Shown: piece by piece, positions 50,487-61,435 of the stretch
Numbering within the stretch: the stretch's first letter is position 1
How the letters are laid out: every line of letters begins with the position of its first letter
NCBI GenBank assembly: GCA_027943335.1
Contig: BSBK01005649.1
Span: forward strand, 1,010,001 to 1,074,000
DNA length: 64,000 bases
Source of the DNA: Chamaecyparis obtusa
Lineage: Eukaryota > Streptophyta > Pinopsida > Cupressales > Cupressaceae
Direction: 5' to 3'
The notes under the pieces: generated by a model
Seen by the model: the letters and a program-made list of their open reading frames with translations, nothing else
Told to the model about the DNA's origin: nothing
Database searches by the model: none
Position numbers and translations under genes: made by a program

Positions 50487-51394
50487 TGTAATCACCTAAA
50501 AATGGTCATTAGCCCCTTTTTGCTAAAATCATCAATTGCTTATTCTTGATCAAATCCTAGCTCTATCATTTATTCGATTATTTTCTATGGGCTAACCATC
50601 TTATCCTAAGTTTTTATTTATTTAAAAGGAATATTTCCTCCCCTTTTAAATAAATAAAAGTTCCCACTTTTCCTCTTATCCTAAGTTGCACAAATAAAGC
50701 ATTATTCTTATTTTATAAAAAAGGAAAAAGCACTTTTTGTCTCATATAGACACAAAAGTCAACTCCTATTTTCTCATTGGAGGATATTTGTGCACATGGA
50801 TTACTCCTCTTTCAAGCTCCACCCTTGATTAAATCTTTTGCCTCTTAATCTCCATGGTCCATTCCTTTTCATTTCCTATAAAAGGAGAGCTCTCTTCTTC
50901 ATTCTAGATCCTCAACTTTTTATGCTAATTTTATGCTGCAGGATTTCTAGGTCACTTTGGAGATTTTTGAAGATTTGGAGCATTCTTAGCATCTACATCT
51001 CATTCTTGCATTCTTATCTTAACTTCATATTTATGCTTTCTTAGATTAGCTTCATTTCTATGCTCTAGATTAGCTCACATAGATTAATTAGCTTGGGTTG
51101 TAACACTTGCATATTTCCTTTCATAGCTTAGCTTGCATTCTCATTTCTAGTTAGCATTGCATTGCATTTTCATTCTTGATTCTTGAGGATATTGGCATTT
51201 TTTCCCTTGTCTTCATTGAATCTCTCATTGCATGGTTTACTAGCAAGGTTATAGGCTAAATAGCTCTAGCTGAGAGCATTCTTAAAACCCTTGCACTCCA
51301 TGCCTAGGGAGCTATGGATCAATTTTTGAGACCTCATTCTTGAGTGTTCTTGAATGTAATGATTCATAGAAGTGTGACACATTTATAGCACACA
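50487..51394 (+). mobile_element. 3' LTR of the plus-strand Tat element
   Basis: Begins TGTAATCACC and ends TAGCACACA, 908 bases, near-identical to 40900-41832. TATA box TATAAAAG at 50877-50884. Followed by the duplication CCAAG at 51395-51399. Confidence 0.95.
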
Positions 51395-52966
51395 CCAAGT
51401 ATACCTAATATGAGCAAGAGGACCCCTTAAGACCTAATTAGATATAATAGTTGACCTATTATAACCTAATTTGTTAAATTTAGTAATAAGACATAAGAGT
51501 ACCACTTAAGACCTAATTAGACCTTTAATTTAAGACTAATTGACACCTAATATCATGAGTAATAGGACCTACTAGTACACCTAATATGAGCAATAGGATC
51601 CCTTAGGCATAATTAGATCTATTATGAGGTCTAATATGGATAATATAACCCCTAAGGCCTAATTAGACTAATTAATCCATAACAAGACCTAATTATACCT
51701 AATTATTCTATTTAATGTACCTAATACATGTGAGTAATTTGATCTAATATATAAGTTTAATAGGAACTAATATTGAATAGTAATAGTGCCTAATTAAGGA
51801 CATATTTATGAACTTAATAGGACCCCTTAGACCAAATTAGTCATAATAAGCCCTAATTATCTATATAATATGAGTAATAGGACCCCTTCTAGGTTTAATT
51901 AGATCAAATTATACTAATTAACACCTAATATACTTGTACTATGAGCTCTTAAGACCAAAGTAGACCTATTAGAACCTAATTAGACCTACTTAGATGCAAT
52001 TAGACCTATTAGGACCTCATAATTCCTAGTTATCTAGGTCTATTTTAAGACCTATTATAGGTTATATGACCCCTTAAAACCTATTAGGGCCTAATTAGAC
52101 CCAATTAGATGTATTATGACCTAATTAGACCTATAAGACCTATTACAACGGAATTAGACCTAATTAGCACCTAAATAGACCCAATTAGACCTATTAGGAC
52201 CTAAATAGACCTAATTAGACCTATTAGGACCTAATTATACCCAATTAAACCAATTATGTCCTAATTAGACCTATTACTTGACCTATGATAGGTTATATGA
52301 CCCCATAAGACCCCATTAGACCCACTATGAGTAACATGACCCCTTAAGACCTATTAGCACCTAATTAGTTGTTATGACCTAATTAGACCTATTAGGACCT
52401 ATAATAGGTTATATGACCCCTTTAATACCGAATTAGACCCACTATGATTAATATGACCCCTTAAGACTTATTAGCACCTAATTAGACCTAATTAGACTAA
52501 TTATGACATAATTAGACCCAATTAGACCAATTAGGACCTAATTATACCCAATTAAACCAATTATGTCCTAATTAGACCTATTACCTGACCTATGACAAGT
52601 TATATGACCCCATAAGACCCCATTAGACCCACTATGAGTAACATGACCCCTTAAGACCTATTAGCACCTAATTAGACCTATTAGTACCTAATTAGACCTA
52701 TTAGGACCTATAATAGGTTATATGACCCCTTTAATACTGAATTAGACCCAGTATGATTAATATGACCCCTTAAGACGTATTAGCACCTAATTAGACCCAA
52801 TTAGACCAATTTTGTCATAATTAGACCCAATTAGACCAATTAGGACCTAATTACACCCAATTATACCTAATTATACCTAATTAAACCTATTATGACCTAA
52901 TTAGACCTATTAGGACCTATGATAGGTTATATGACCCCTTAAGACCCCATTAGACCTATTAAAATG
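51395..52966. repeat. Left arm of the short-repeat array, inner part
   Basis: About 1.57 kb of degenerate direct repeats of GACCTAATTAGACCTATTAG with higher-order units such as ATAGGTTATATGACCCCTT-AAGACC (near 52280, 52400, 52590, 52700 and 52920). The sequence is almost free of other content. Orientation is opposite to 53227-55092. Confidence 0.95.
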
Positions 52967-53226
52967 TAATTTACATTTAAATGTAATTTATGTAATTGAT
53001 TTTACTTTCAAATAATGTAGCGAAATGTGCATAGTATTTAATTTTATTTTTATTTAAATTAGGAAAACGTACGTATATGTAGACTTTATTTGACAGTAAA
53101 TAAAATCTTTCAGGTACATACATATTCTAGATCTATCAGACATATTATTGCAGATCACACATGGCAGATGCACCGATTCCCCCTGCAGAACTATTTGCAC
53201 ACACTAATAGAGAGATTGAACGCCGA
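52967..53226. other. Non-repetitive core between the opposed arrays
   Basis: About 260 bases unlike the arms. The first half is AT-rich with an ATGTAATTTACATTTAAATGTAATTTATGTAA palindromic region (starting near 52973). The second half is mixed, containing an ATG at 53161 that opens a 25-codon frame (start MADAPIPPAELFAHT) ending in the first repeat unit at 53236-53238. It may be a captured fragment or the remnant of an original transposon interior. Confidence 0.6.
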
Positions 53227-55092
53227 ATTAGGTCCTAATTGGTCCATATTAGGTCCAAATTTGTCCTAATTGAGTCTAATAGGTCATATTAGGTCCTAAT
53301 TGGGTCTAACTAGGTTCTAATAGGTCATATTAGGTCCTAGTTGGTCCTAATTGAATCTAATTGGTCCTAAATGAGTCTAATAGGTCATATTAGGTCCTAA
53401 TTGGTCCATATTAGGTCCTAGTTTGTCCTAATTGAGTCTAATAGGTCATATTAGGTCTTAATTGAGTCTAACTAGGTTCTAATAGGTCATATTAGGTCCT
53501 AATTGGTCATAATTGAGTCTAATAGGTCTTATTAGGTCCTAATTGGTCCTAATTGAGTCTAATAGGTCATATTAGGTCCTAATTGGTCCCAATTGAGTCT
53601 AATTGCTCCATATTAGGTCCTAATTGGTCCTAATTGAGTTTAATTGGTCCTAATTAAGTCTAATAGGTCATATTAGGTCCTAATTGGTCCTAATTGAGTC
53701 CATATTAGGTCCTAATTGGTCCTAATTGAGTCTAATAGGTCATATTAGGTTCTAATTGGTCCTAATTAAGTCTAATAGGTCATGTTAGATCCTAATTGGT
53801 CCTAATTAGGTCCTAATTAGTCATATTAGGTCCTAATTAGTCTATATTAGGTCCTAATTAGTCCTAATTGAGTCTAATTGGGTCTAATTAGGTCTAATTG
53901 AGTCTAATTGATCCTAATTGATCCACATTGGTCCTAATTGGACCTAATTGGGTCTAACTGGGTTCAAATAGGTCATATTAGGTCCTAATTGGTCCTAATT
54001 GAGTCTAATAGGTCATATTAGGTCCTAATTGGTCCTAGAATTGAGTCTAATAGGTCATATTAGGTTCTAACTAGTCCTAATTGAGTCTAATAGGTCATAT
54101 TAGGTCCTAATTGGTCCATATTAGGTCCTAATTTCTCCTAATTGAGTCTAATAGGTCATATTACATCCTAATTGGTCCATATTAGGTCCTAATTTCTCCT
54201 AATTAAGTCTAATAGGTCATATTAGGTCCTAATTGGGTCTAACTAGGTTCTAATAAGTCATATTAGGTCTTAATTGGTCCTAATTGAGTCTAATTGGTCC
54301 AAATTGAGTCTAATAGGTCATATCAGGTCCTAATTGGTCCTAGAATTGAGTCTAATAGGTCATATTAGGTCCTAATTGGTCCATGTTAGGTCCTAATTGG
54401 TCCTAATTGGTCTTAATTGAGTCTAATTGGTCGTAATTGAGTCTAATAGGTCATATTAGGTCATATTAGGTCCTAATAGGTTTTATTAGGTCCTAATAGG
54501 TTCTATTAGGTCCTAATTAGTCCTAATAGGTTCTATTAGGTCCTAATTAGTCCTAATAGGTTCTATTAGGTCCTAGTTAGTCATAATAGGTCCTAATTGG
54601 TTTTAATTGAGTCTAATTGGATCTAATTGAGTCTAATTAGGTCCTAATTGGTTCTAATAGGTCATATTAGGTCCTAATTGGTTCTAATTGAGTCTAATTG
54701 GTTCTAATTAGTCCTAATAGGTCCTAATAGGTCCTAATTAGTCCTAATAGGTCCTAATAGGTCCTAATTAGTCCTAATAGGTCCTAATTAGGCCTAATAG
54801 GTCCTCATAGGTCCTATTAGGTCCTAATTAGTCCAAATAGGTCCTATTAGGTTCTAATTGGTCCTAATTGGTCCTAATTGGGTATAACTGGTCTTAATTA
54901 AGTCTAATTAGGTGCTAATTTATTATAATTGAGTCTAATTGGGTTTTAATAGGTCATAATTAGTTCTAATTGAGTCTAGTTAGGTGCTAATTAGTTCTAA
55001 TTGATTCTAATTGATTCTAATTGGGTCCTAATAGGTCCTATTAGTCCAAATAGGTATACAATTAAGTCTAGTTACTTGTCTAATAGGTACAA
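53227..55092. repeat. Right arm of the short-repeat array
   Basis: About 1.87 kb of repeats of the reverse-complement type: TAGGTCCTAATTGG, TCCTAATTGAGTCTAATAGG and GGTCATATTAGG. A higher-order unit of about 40 bases (GTCTAATAGGTCATATTAGG followed by TCCTAATTGGTCCTAATTGA) recurs many times between 53230 and 54480; units become shorter and more mixed toward 55000. Confidence 0.95.
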
Positions 55093-56340
55093 TATCACAT
55101 TTACATGAACATTAAGACAAGTCTTGACCATCAACTTAAAATAACTAGAGAGAAACATCTTAGACGTACCTTGTTTTCGACAATGATATATTTTTCATGA
55201 TTCTTCACGCAGTCTTTGTTTAGTATCTTCTAAATAATATCATGTACTTTTGTTTAGCCTTCTCTTTTTATTTCCCATCACAACTTAGAAAATTATTTCG
55301 TGCCAAAATGTCTTCCTTCTCCTAAATGCGAATTATTTTACAACTTTTGGATTTATGAAATGAAAAAAATATACACTTATTTATACCTAATCCTTATTAA
55401 CCGAAAATGCCACCAAAAAGGTCGACATAGTTTTCTATCAAAATTCAAAGTTAACTTTTGATCGAAACTAACTAACTTTCTATCGAAAGTAGTTTAGTAA
55501 TGGCTAAAAATTGCATTTTTTGACAAAGTAGAAAGTACTTTCTATCAAAAGTCAAAAGATTCAATCGAAAGTGCTTGGTTTAGGCCATGGTTGCAAGTTT
55601 TGAATTAATTCTAAGAATTTCATGGCTTCAGACCTCAAGCGCATTTATCAAATGGAAGAAGAAGAAGATGTCCTTTTGCATACAATAAGTACTCAGAACT
55701 AGCTTTCTAATGATTATATATTTGACTATTTTAAAAAAATTTATGTGTATGGTTTTTTACATTAAATGAATGTAGGTTTTTTATCAAATATAAACCTCTG
55801 AGTTTGACATTTAATGAAAATAGTAAAAAAAGGATTATTTTTTTTTTAAATAATAGTGCCCTCTATATTCGAGTCTACTTTCTATTAAAAAAAATGAAAT
55901 TCGATAAATACACAATAAGTTATAAGCTATGTAGTCAAGGTACCTCAAAATTATGGTTTAGTCAACTTCAAACGTTAATAAAATATGCAATAATAGTGAT
56001 AATGTCACCAAACCAATTGCATGCCCTCCGTATGGATGTTACAAAACTAAATTCGAAAGAATTGCATTCATATCTATTTTACAAAAAAAGTTATGCTCTA
56101 TGAAAATAGTGTTACTATTAGAAAATGACGTTTTCAGCACCATACAAGTTTTCGTGGGAGAAAGAAAAAAGTATTCAAATAAATTCAAAAAAATATATAT
56201 ATATTTAGAATCTAGACAGAAAAACCTAAAAGACTCTAATTTACTTCATCCTCTGATTTTGAACGATTCAATGACAATATGCATCTAAATCTGAAAGTTT
56301 TTCTCAAAATGTAGAGTTCAGTGTCCGTTCAGGCAAAAAA
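55093..56340. other. AT-rich DNA with clustered TTTCTATCGAAAGT motifs, no recognisable gene
   Basis: Between 55425 and 55585 the words CTATCAAAA, GATCGAAAC, CTATCGAAAG, CTATCAAAAG and AATCGAAAG recur. Two adjacent short plus-strand frames (about 55804-56288) overlap at ATGA but lack any family motif. The stretch separates the foldback arrays from the Gag of element E and its origin is unresolved. Confidence 0.45.
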
Positions 56341-56361
56341 GTGTAACCCACTATTGTGGGT

Positions 56362-57476
56362 TCACCCATGCATCAAAATGCAATTTGCTACAACATGTCC
56401 AAATCTACCACATGTTGAACAGGAAATTCTTGTGTTGTAGTCCCATGTTATTGTTGAGCTTTGTTGGTTGTTTGTAGTATTTTTTTCGGTTAGGTACCCA
56501 TTTGACATTCTTTCTTTGTGACCTGCACTCCTCGAATTTATGACCATATCTATTGCAAGTATTGCAGTAACCATTGAATTTTGGATTCCTTGTATTGTTA
56601 GCAATCCTTGATCTACACTCAAATGTTTTATGTCCATACTTATCGCAATTATAACAATAACCATAAAAATTAGGAATGCTTGGTGGTTTACCTCTTTTTC
56701 TCTTGCAAACATTAGCTATACGATCAAGTTTACCACAATAATAAAAAATTGGCTTCTTTGAATTCAATAGAGTAGCACTATCTTGGTTGGCAGCTTGATT
56801 TGAGGACTCTCCTTTCTTGGTAGTGTTGTTTTCAGTAAATCCAAGTCCAGTTGTATCTCTCGATTATCTCTGACCTCTAAGTTGTTCATCCAACATTCTC
56901 AATGCTTCTTCATTCCTTTTCAATACTTTGTTTTCTTCTTTTTCTGATTTCAGTTCTCTTGTCAATATTTCAACCTCAGACCTTAATGTTTGATTTTCAA
57001 ATTCCTTTATGGTTGTCTCCTAATTTTTATTCACCATTTGGTCGGTCGTAGCATAATGTGTTTGTGTCATTCTCATGATCTCATCATCTTTTTCAATTAT
57101 TATTGCCTTATTTTGTCTCTTGCCTTCTTCTACTATTATTTTTGCATCTTCAAATGATCTCTTTGATTCAAGTAACTCACCCATTCTAATACCTTGTGCC
57201 TCTTTATCTTTCTTCATTAGATTCAACTGCTCGGTGAGTGCTTTATTCTTTTCCATAATTTTTGCAATAGTTATTTCATATTCATCATTCAAACTTAGTT
57301 CAGATTATGTCTCAAGTATCTCAACATGTTCTTATGTAGACTTCAACTCATCAGATAAATTATTTCTTACCCTCAATGAATTTTAATTTCCTTTTCAGAT
57401 CATCAATCAGTTCATGTGCATTTTCTAATTCAAACTCAAGATTGTCAATTTTCTTAGCTTTCTTATAAATTTCCAT
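56362..57476 (-). pseudogene. gag: Gag of element E: coiled coil plus four zinc knuckles
   Basis: The start is ATG at 57476, about 55 bases after the PBS. The first 35 residues and, after a frameshift near 57370, the stretch to 56890 form a long charged coiled coil (EKNKALTEQLNLMKK, GELLESKRSFEDAK). Zinc knuckles follow: a degenerate YYCGKLDRIANVC (about 56739-56705), then CYNCDKYGHKTFEC (56656-56615), CNTCNRYGHKFEEC (56566-56525) and, after a frame change, CSTCGRFGHVVANC (about 56425-56380). Basic linkers separate the knuckles. No typical Ty1/copia or Ty3/gypsy Gag core is recognisable, so 'Gag' rests on position and knuckles. Several stops show the copy is dead. Confidence 0.75.
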
Positions 57477-57530
57477 GACTATGATCTTTCCACTCTCAGG
57501 TGGTTAAACCTTTATCTCATGAGTCCAAGT

Positions 57531-57541
57531 CTTTGATACCA
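57531..57541 (-). promoter_or_regulatory. Primer-binding site of element E, initiator Met tRNA type
   Basis: Minus strand TGGTATCAAAG, one base off the usual TGGTATCAGAG, two bases after the LTR terminus CCAACA. Confidence 0.8.
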
Positions 57542-57543
57542 AT

Positions 57544-58743
57544 TGTTGGACTATTAATAGAAATCTAAGTACTGAGAGGGGAGGGATGAATTAGTACTCC
57601 AAAAAATTTTAACTACTTTTCTAACCATTCACTGAATTGAAAAAATTGCATACATCACAATAAAACATAAAAACATAACTCATAACACCGTGATTTTTGG
57701 TCTTGCAGAAACCCTTGGTCAGAGGGAAAAAATGTGGTGGGGATGGTACCAAAAATCCTTCACTATTGTAGTAATTTGCTCGGTTAGAGCTAAAAAATTT
57801 AGCTATTTCTGATAGCTTACCCTGTTAAGAGTATTTACCTTGTTAGGAGTACAAAAGAATTATGTAGTCTACCTTGCTAAAGGATTTTTACAATCTCTAA
57901 TCTAAGATATGTACCCTATTACAAGATTTACAAAATAAGACCTATTAGGGCCTACTCAGTAAAGGTATTTTACAATTCTAATTCCAATATAAACCAGTAC
58001 TAAAAATGTTTGTTGTAAAGCATCAACATATGTTTTTCATGTTCAATATGCTCAACAACATTTTACCTCATACTGTATTTCAATCACAATTCAAATTTTG
58101 CACTCAATAGCCTCAACTTTGATTCAAATTTACAATTTTGTTCTAACTATTTTGTTACTCGGTAGCTTATCTTCACTTCATCACCTTTACATTGTTCTTT
58201 TACTGATTATCTTTCTCACACATTCTAATCTTCATACATTGTTCCTTATATACATTAGAAGCGGTGGAAATGTTCTAGATTCATCTCCTTAAAAGGTGGT
58301 AGAATTTGTTACATCTCCAATGTATATATTCCACTTAAAATTCATTGGTGGATCTTACCTCGTAATCATGTGCAATCATTTTATTTATATCTCCAATGTT
58401 TTACCAAATTATCTTCTTGAAATCTATAAAACATTTTATGCTCGATGTCTAGATTAAATATATCTATTATAATCTATTATGTCATCTTGTGTTACTTGGT
58501 AACATGTGGAATCGGCTCAGTAACTAACATTCTCTACTACTTGGTAACTACTCGGTGCTTGTCTTGCCTTTCTTAGTGCTTAACTCTCATTTTCCTTTAC
58601 CGAAACTATCTTTTCCTTTATGACTAAATTGTTTGCTTTACCAAATGAGTCCTATGACTCCTTCTTCATTCACTGATTGACTTTGACAATCACTATGACT
58701 TTAACAAAACTAATGACAACAAAATAAATCTTTAGGAGTATCA
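57544..58743 (-). mobile_element. 5' LTR of element E
   Basis: Plus-strand termini TGTTGGAC and GAGTATCA, 1,200 bases, collinear with 34937-36179. Minus-strand TATA-like box at 58245-58252. Followed on the plus side by TTGTA (58744-58748), the partner of TTGTG at 34932-34936. Confidence 0.92.
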
Positions 58744-59102
58744 TTGTAATCCTTATGCAACCAAGAAATCTGGTAGGGATTTTGATGCTTTCTTCTCTCT
58801 AACTTTAATTTGTCAACCATTTCCTATGAAACAAGGTTATCAGTACTACCAATATCAACAATGACATTGCATACTTTACCATTACACTTACATATTGTGA
58901 ATAATAATTTCTTCCTTTTCTCAAGTTCATTCTCATCATTTAGCAAGGCTCTTTTAGTGACATGGACCTCTCATCTTTTATCATGTTCAGAATGTGATGA
59001 CTTGGCATCTTCATCTACATGTGTAACTAGTGCATTACCACCTAGTCTTCTATTTGTTCTCCCTTGATGCTGGGGACATTCATAACCTCTATGTCCTTCT
59101 TC
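58744..59102 (-). pseudogene. pol: Gypsy fragment: end of Gag zinc knuckle and protease start
   Basis: Minus-strand reading starts with the second half of a zinc knuckle (GHRGYEC, about 59095-59075), then RTNRRLGGNALVTH, and the protease strand with KVCNVIVDIGSTDNLVS (about 58870-58820), where DIGST takes the place of D-[ST]-G. It ends with the residues HKDY at the element-E insertion point, continuing at 34936. One or two stops occur. Confidence 0.8.
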
Positions 59103-60344
59103 TGTAGATCTCTACAATTTTTTTGATCATTAGTGCTTCACACTTAGTCATATATCTAGGCAATGATGGTCGGTCATCACTGCGACCAAGTCATTTTGTA
59201 AAGGCCGAGTTATGTATTATATACTTACCAAGTAGTAGTACTGCTGAGTAAGTCATGGTCACTATGTGTTTGTAATATACCGAGTATAGTTTTTGTCAAG
59301 TTACATATATTAATGATTACTGAGTGACAGAGAAGTTTAACCGATGCCAAGTATAGTTAATGCTGAGTGCTAAGAATAGCTTTTGCCGAGTTAGCCAGGA
59401 ATGACATATAAGTTTGAAATGGCACAATGATCGAGGTAAACCATTTTTGGTGATAGTGGTGTTTTATATTTTGTTTATTGAGGTAATTATGGAGGTAATT
59501 ACGCATCCATCTTATTATCATTGATCCCTATGTAATACCTAGAGCCAATTAGAAAATTGTATAGCTTAGGCGGCAATAGAAATAAATTTGAACCGTAGAT
59601 CTTGAATCGGTAAAACATTTTTGTTATTATATAAGGTCAAGATCTAAAACCAAGAGAAGAGTGTGAATAAGAGAGATAAGAGATATTGAGATAAAATGAG
59701 TATGAGAGAATGATCAGAAAGGTATATTCAGAATAGTCAAGTATTTAGACAGAGTCTAGTGACCGAGCTAAGCAGTGAAAGGATAGAATCAAGAAAGATC
59801 AGATAGAAGAGATCATAAATATACAGTAAAGAGGAGATTTGTAATCTGCATACAAGTGCAAACTGAAAGATCAGGTACTAAGACATTTTGACCAGTGTAT
59901 CAGGGTAAATCTCTTAATCAAATAGTCTTAATAGACTTTATGTAAATCTCTTACCGAGTGCTTACTTTGTTATAAGTTTATAAATCCTTTAACAAGGTAG
60001 ATTGTATAAGTCTTTTAGCTTTTGACATAGTAGACCTTTCATAGGGTAGATCATGAATTGATCACATTTTGTAAGCCTTAACAGGCAAAACTTATTACCG
60101 CAGTAGTGAAGATTTGTGGGTGTCATCCCCACCCCAGTTTTACCTTTCAAGGGTTTCTGGGTTACCAAAATTATGGTGTCATGAGTAATTTCATGTATGT
60201 TGCTTAATATGTTTAGTTGCTTACAATGATCAAGTTTTGTTTATGTCATGCATAAAGTTTTATCAAATTAAAAGGATAAAGTAGACAATATCTAATTCAC
60301 CCCCCCCCCCTCTCAGTATTACTTTCCCACTTATATTTCCAACA
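59103..60344 (+). mobile_element. Solo LTR with perfect 5-bp target duplication
   Basis: Begins TGTAGATCTC and ends TTTCCAACA, 1,242 bases, flanked by TCTTC at 59098-59102 and 60345-60349. No internal region or second LTR adjoins it, so it is a solo LTR, presumably from recombination between two LTRs. It interrupts the zinc knuckle of the gypsy Gag, whose codons rejoin exactly. A C-run (CACCCCCCCCCCC-TCTCAGT near 60299) close to the 3' end resembles the CACCCCCCCTCTC of the copia LTR. ACCGAG and CCGAGT words recur. Orientation is inferred from that similarity. Confidence 0.88.
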
Positions 60345-61332
60345 TCTTCTCCATAATGAAAACATGTCCCATAAAAAACCCCTCTTCTTGGTCCTTTCCC
60401 TCTTCCTCTTCCTCATCCTCTTTTATCTTTGTTATTTTGATCATGGGGATAATATAAATTATTTTCCCTCTAATTTTGATTGCCACTAGAGTCACCATTC
60501 TTCTTCTCATCTTCATTTTAGCCTCCATAAGACCGTCCACTAGGATTCCCACCACAAAATCTTAGAGTTTGTCTACTCTCAAACTTCTTATTAATTTTAA
60601 TTCTACATTCAAAGAAAATTTATATGCATATTCAATGGTATAAATTCTCACCATAATCAAATCTTCTTGAATACTCAGCCTCAAATCATTTATGTAACGA
60701 TAAACCTTCTCCTTATTAGCTTTAGAATGACTCATTCTAACAAGAACCTGATAGAACTCTTCTGTATATTCCTAGACAAATTTTCCTACTTGCTTCAACC
60801 CGTGCATTTTCTTCAGCAAATCAAGCTCATAGTCAACAAGAATGAACCATCTCTTTATTTTATCAACCATTTGATCCCACCTTGTTATATTCTCCTTCCC
60901 TCCTCTATTTCTCTCCAACTAAACCTCTTTACATTAAATTTTAGCATGACCTTTAAACTAGGCCTTTACAAATTTGACCTTCTATAGATCTTCTATTTCC
61001 TCAAGCTCAAAGTACTCCTTCATATCATTGATCCAATCGATCAACTCTTTTGGGTTAAGATTTCCAAAAAATGTAGAAACTTAAATCTTGGGTCTCTTTC
61101 CAATCTTGGAAATGACCCTAAAAAACCTAGCTTCATTAGGATCCCTATCCATTTCTTGTTCTTCTTCAAAATATCCCTATTCTTCAAATTCATCCTCACT
61201 TACATCTATTGCCCTAATATTAATTCCTCTATGCAGCTCCTCTTATAGTGCTTGCATTTTCCTTTTGATGGCTCTAAAACCCTCTTCTATCACACCCACA
61301 ACTCTTCCACTATAATTCCTTTAGGGAGGCAT
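60345..61332 (-). pseudogene. gag: Gag of the decayed gypsy element
   Basis: ATG at 61332 (MPP, then TAA at codon 4). The Gag core is recognisable: FFGNLNPKELIDWINDMKEYF (about 61085-61020), KVKFVKA and a W-DQM segment near 60880, and LLKKMHGLKQVGKFV with EYTEEFYQVLVRM (about 60810-60730). A basic and then Glu-rich segment (60500-60390) leads into the first half of a zinc knuckle (CFHYGE, Tyr replacing the second Cys) cut by the solo LTR. Stops are numerous. Confidence 0.8.
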
Positions 61333-61422
61333 TTTTTGTACTTATCTTTGAGACCCACAACCAATATCCTAGTGAAAAATGCCTTATGTTCAGTGATCTA
61401 TCTACACACTCGGGAACTTCTT

Positions 61423-61433
61423 CTCTGATACTA
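61423..61433 (-). promoter_or_regulatory. Primer-binding site of the decayed gypsy element
   Basis: Minus strand TAGTATCAGAG, one base off the initiator-Met-tRNA consensus TGGTATCAGAG. It lies two bases from a CATCA terminus and about 90 bases before the Gag ATG. Confidence 0.65.
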
Positions 61434-61435
61434 CT

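Larger units (their letters stand above)
40900..51394 (+). mobile_element. Complete but non-autonomous Tat-type LTR retrotransposon with 5-bp target duplication
   Basis: LTRs at 40900-41832 and 50487-51394, flanked by CCAAG at 40895-40899 and 51395-51399. The interior holds a 2.4-kb leader, Gag, protease, and a fused remnant of RNase H and integrase zinc region; RT, canonical RNase H and integrase core are absent. By my count the LTRs differ at 13 substitutions over about 905 aligned bases plus a 20-bp and a 5-bp length difference, making this the youngest datable insertion here. It interrupts the left arm of the foldback arrays. It would need enzymes from an autonomous relative. Confidence 0.92.
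40582..55092. mobile_element. Foldback-like structure: two opposed short-repeat arrays around a 260-bp core
   Basis: The left arm (40587-40899 plus 51400-52966, about 1.88 kb without the inserted element) is built from AGACCTAATTAGACC-type words on the plus strand. The right arm (53227-55092, about 1.87 kb) is built from the reverse-complement words GGTCCTAATTGAGTC and TAATAGGTC. The arms face each other across a non-repetitive core at 52967-53226. Equal arm length and opposite orientation suggest an inverted-repeat (foldback/hairpin-type) transposon whose arms are internally tandem, as in Drosophila FB elements. I found no clear target duplication; candidate outer ends are TGTACAT (40582) and GGTACA (55092). 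Mobility is inferred, the structure is seen. Confidence 0.6.
34937..58743 (-). mobile_element. Element E: LTR element with Gag and unknown ORF but no visible Pol, carrying nested insertions
   Basis: Two related LTRs in minus orientation (58743-57544 as 5' LTR, 36179-34937 as 3' LTR) enclose a PBS, a four-knuckle Gag (57476-56362), nested foreign DNA, an unknown ORF (39655-36395) and a polypurine tract. The flanks are TTGTG (34932-34936) and TTGTA (58744-58748), a 5-bp duplication with one change, and the interrupted gypsy protease codons rejoin across it. Without the foldback structure and its insert (about 14.5 kb) the element is about 9.3 kb. No RT, RNase H or integrase is present on this strand between Gag and the unknown ORF. 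The LTR, PBS and polypurine forms are copia-like. Confidence 0.8.

Noticed and set aside
51395..55092. Regular repeats resembling a CRISPR array or centromeric satellite
   Set aside because: Units are about 10-40 bases, highly degenerate and without unique spacers of constant length. The two halves are in opposite orientation, which fits a foldback structure better than a satellite.
55804..56288. Two adjacent plus-strand frames as a small gene
   Set aside because: They overlap in different frames, lie in AT-rich DNA, and show no recognisable domain or codon pattern.
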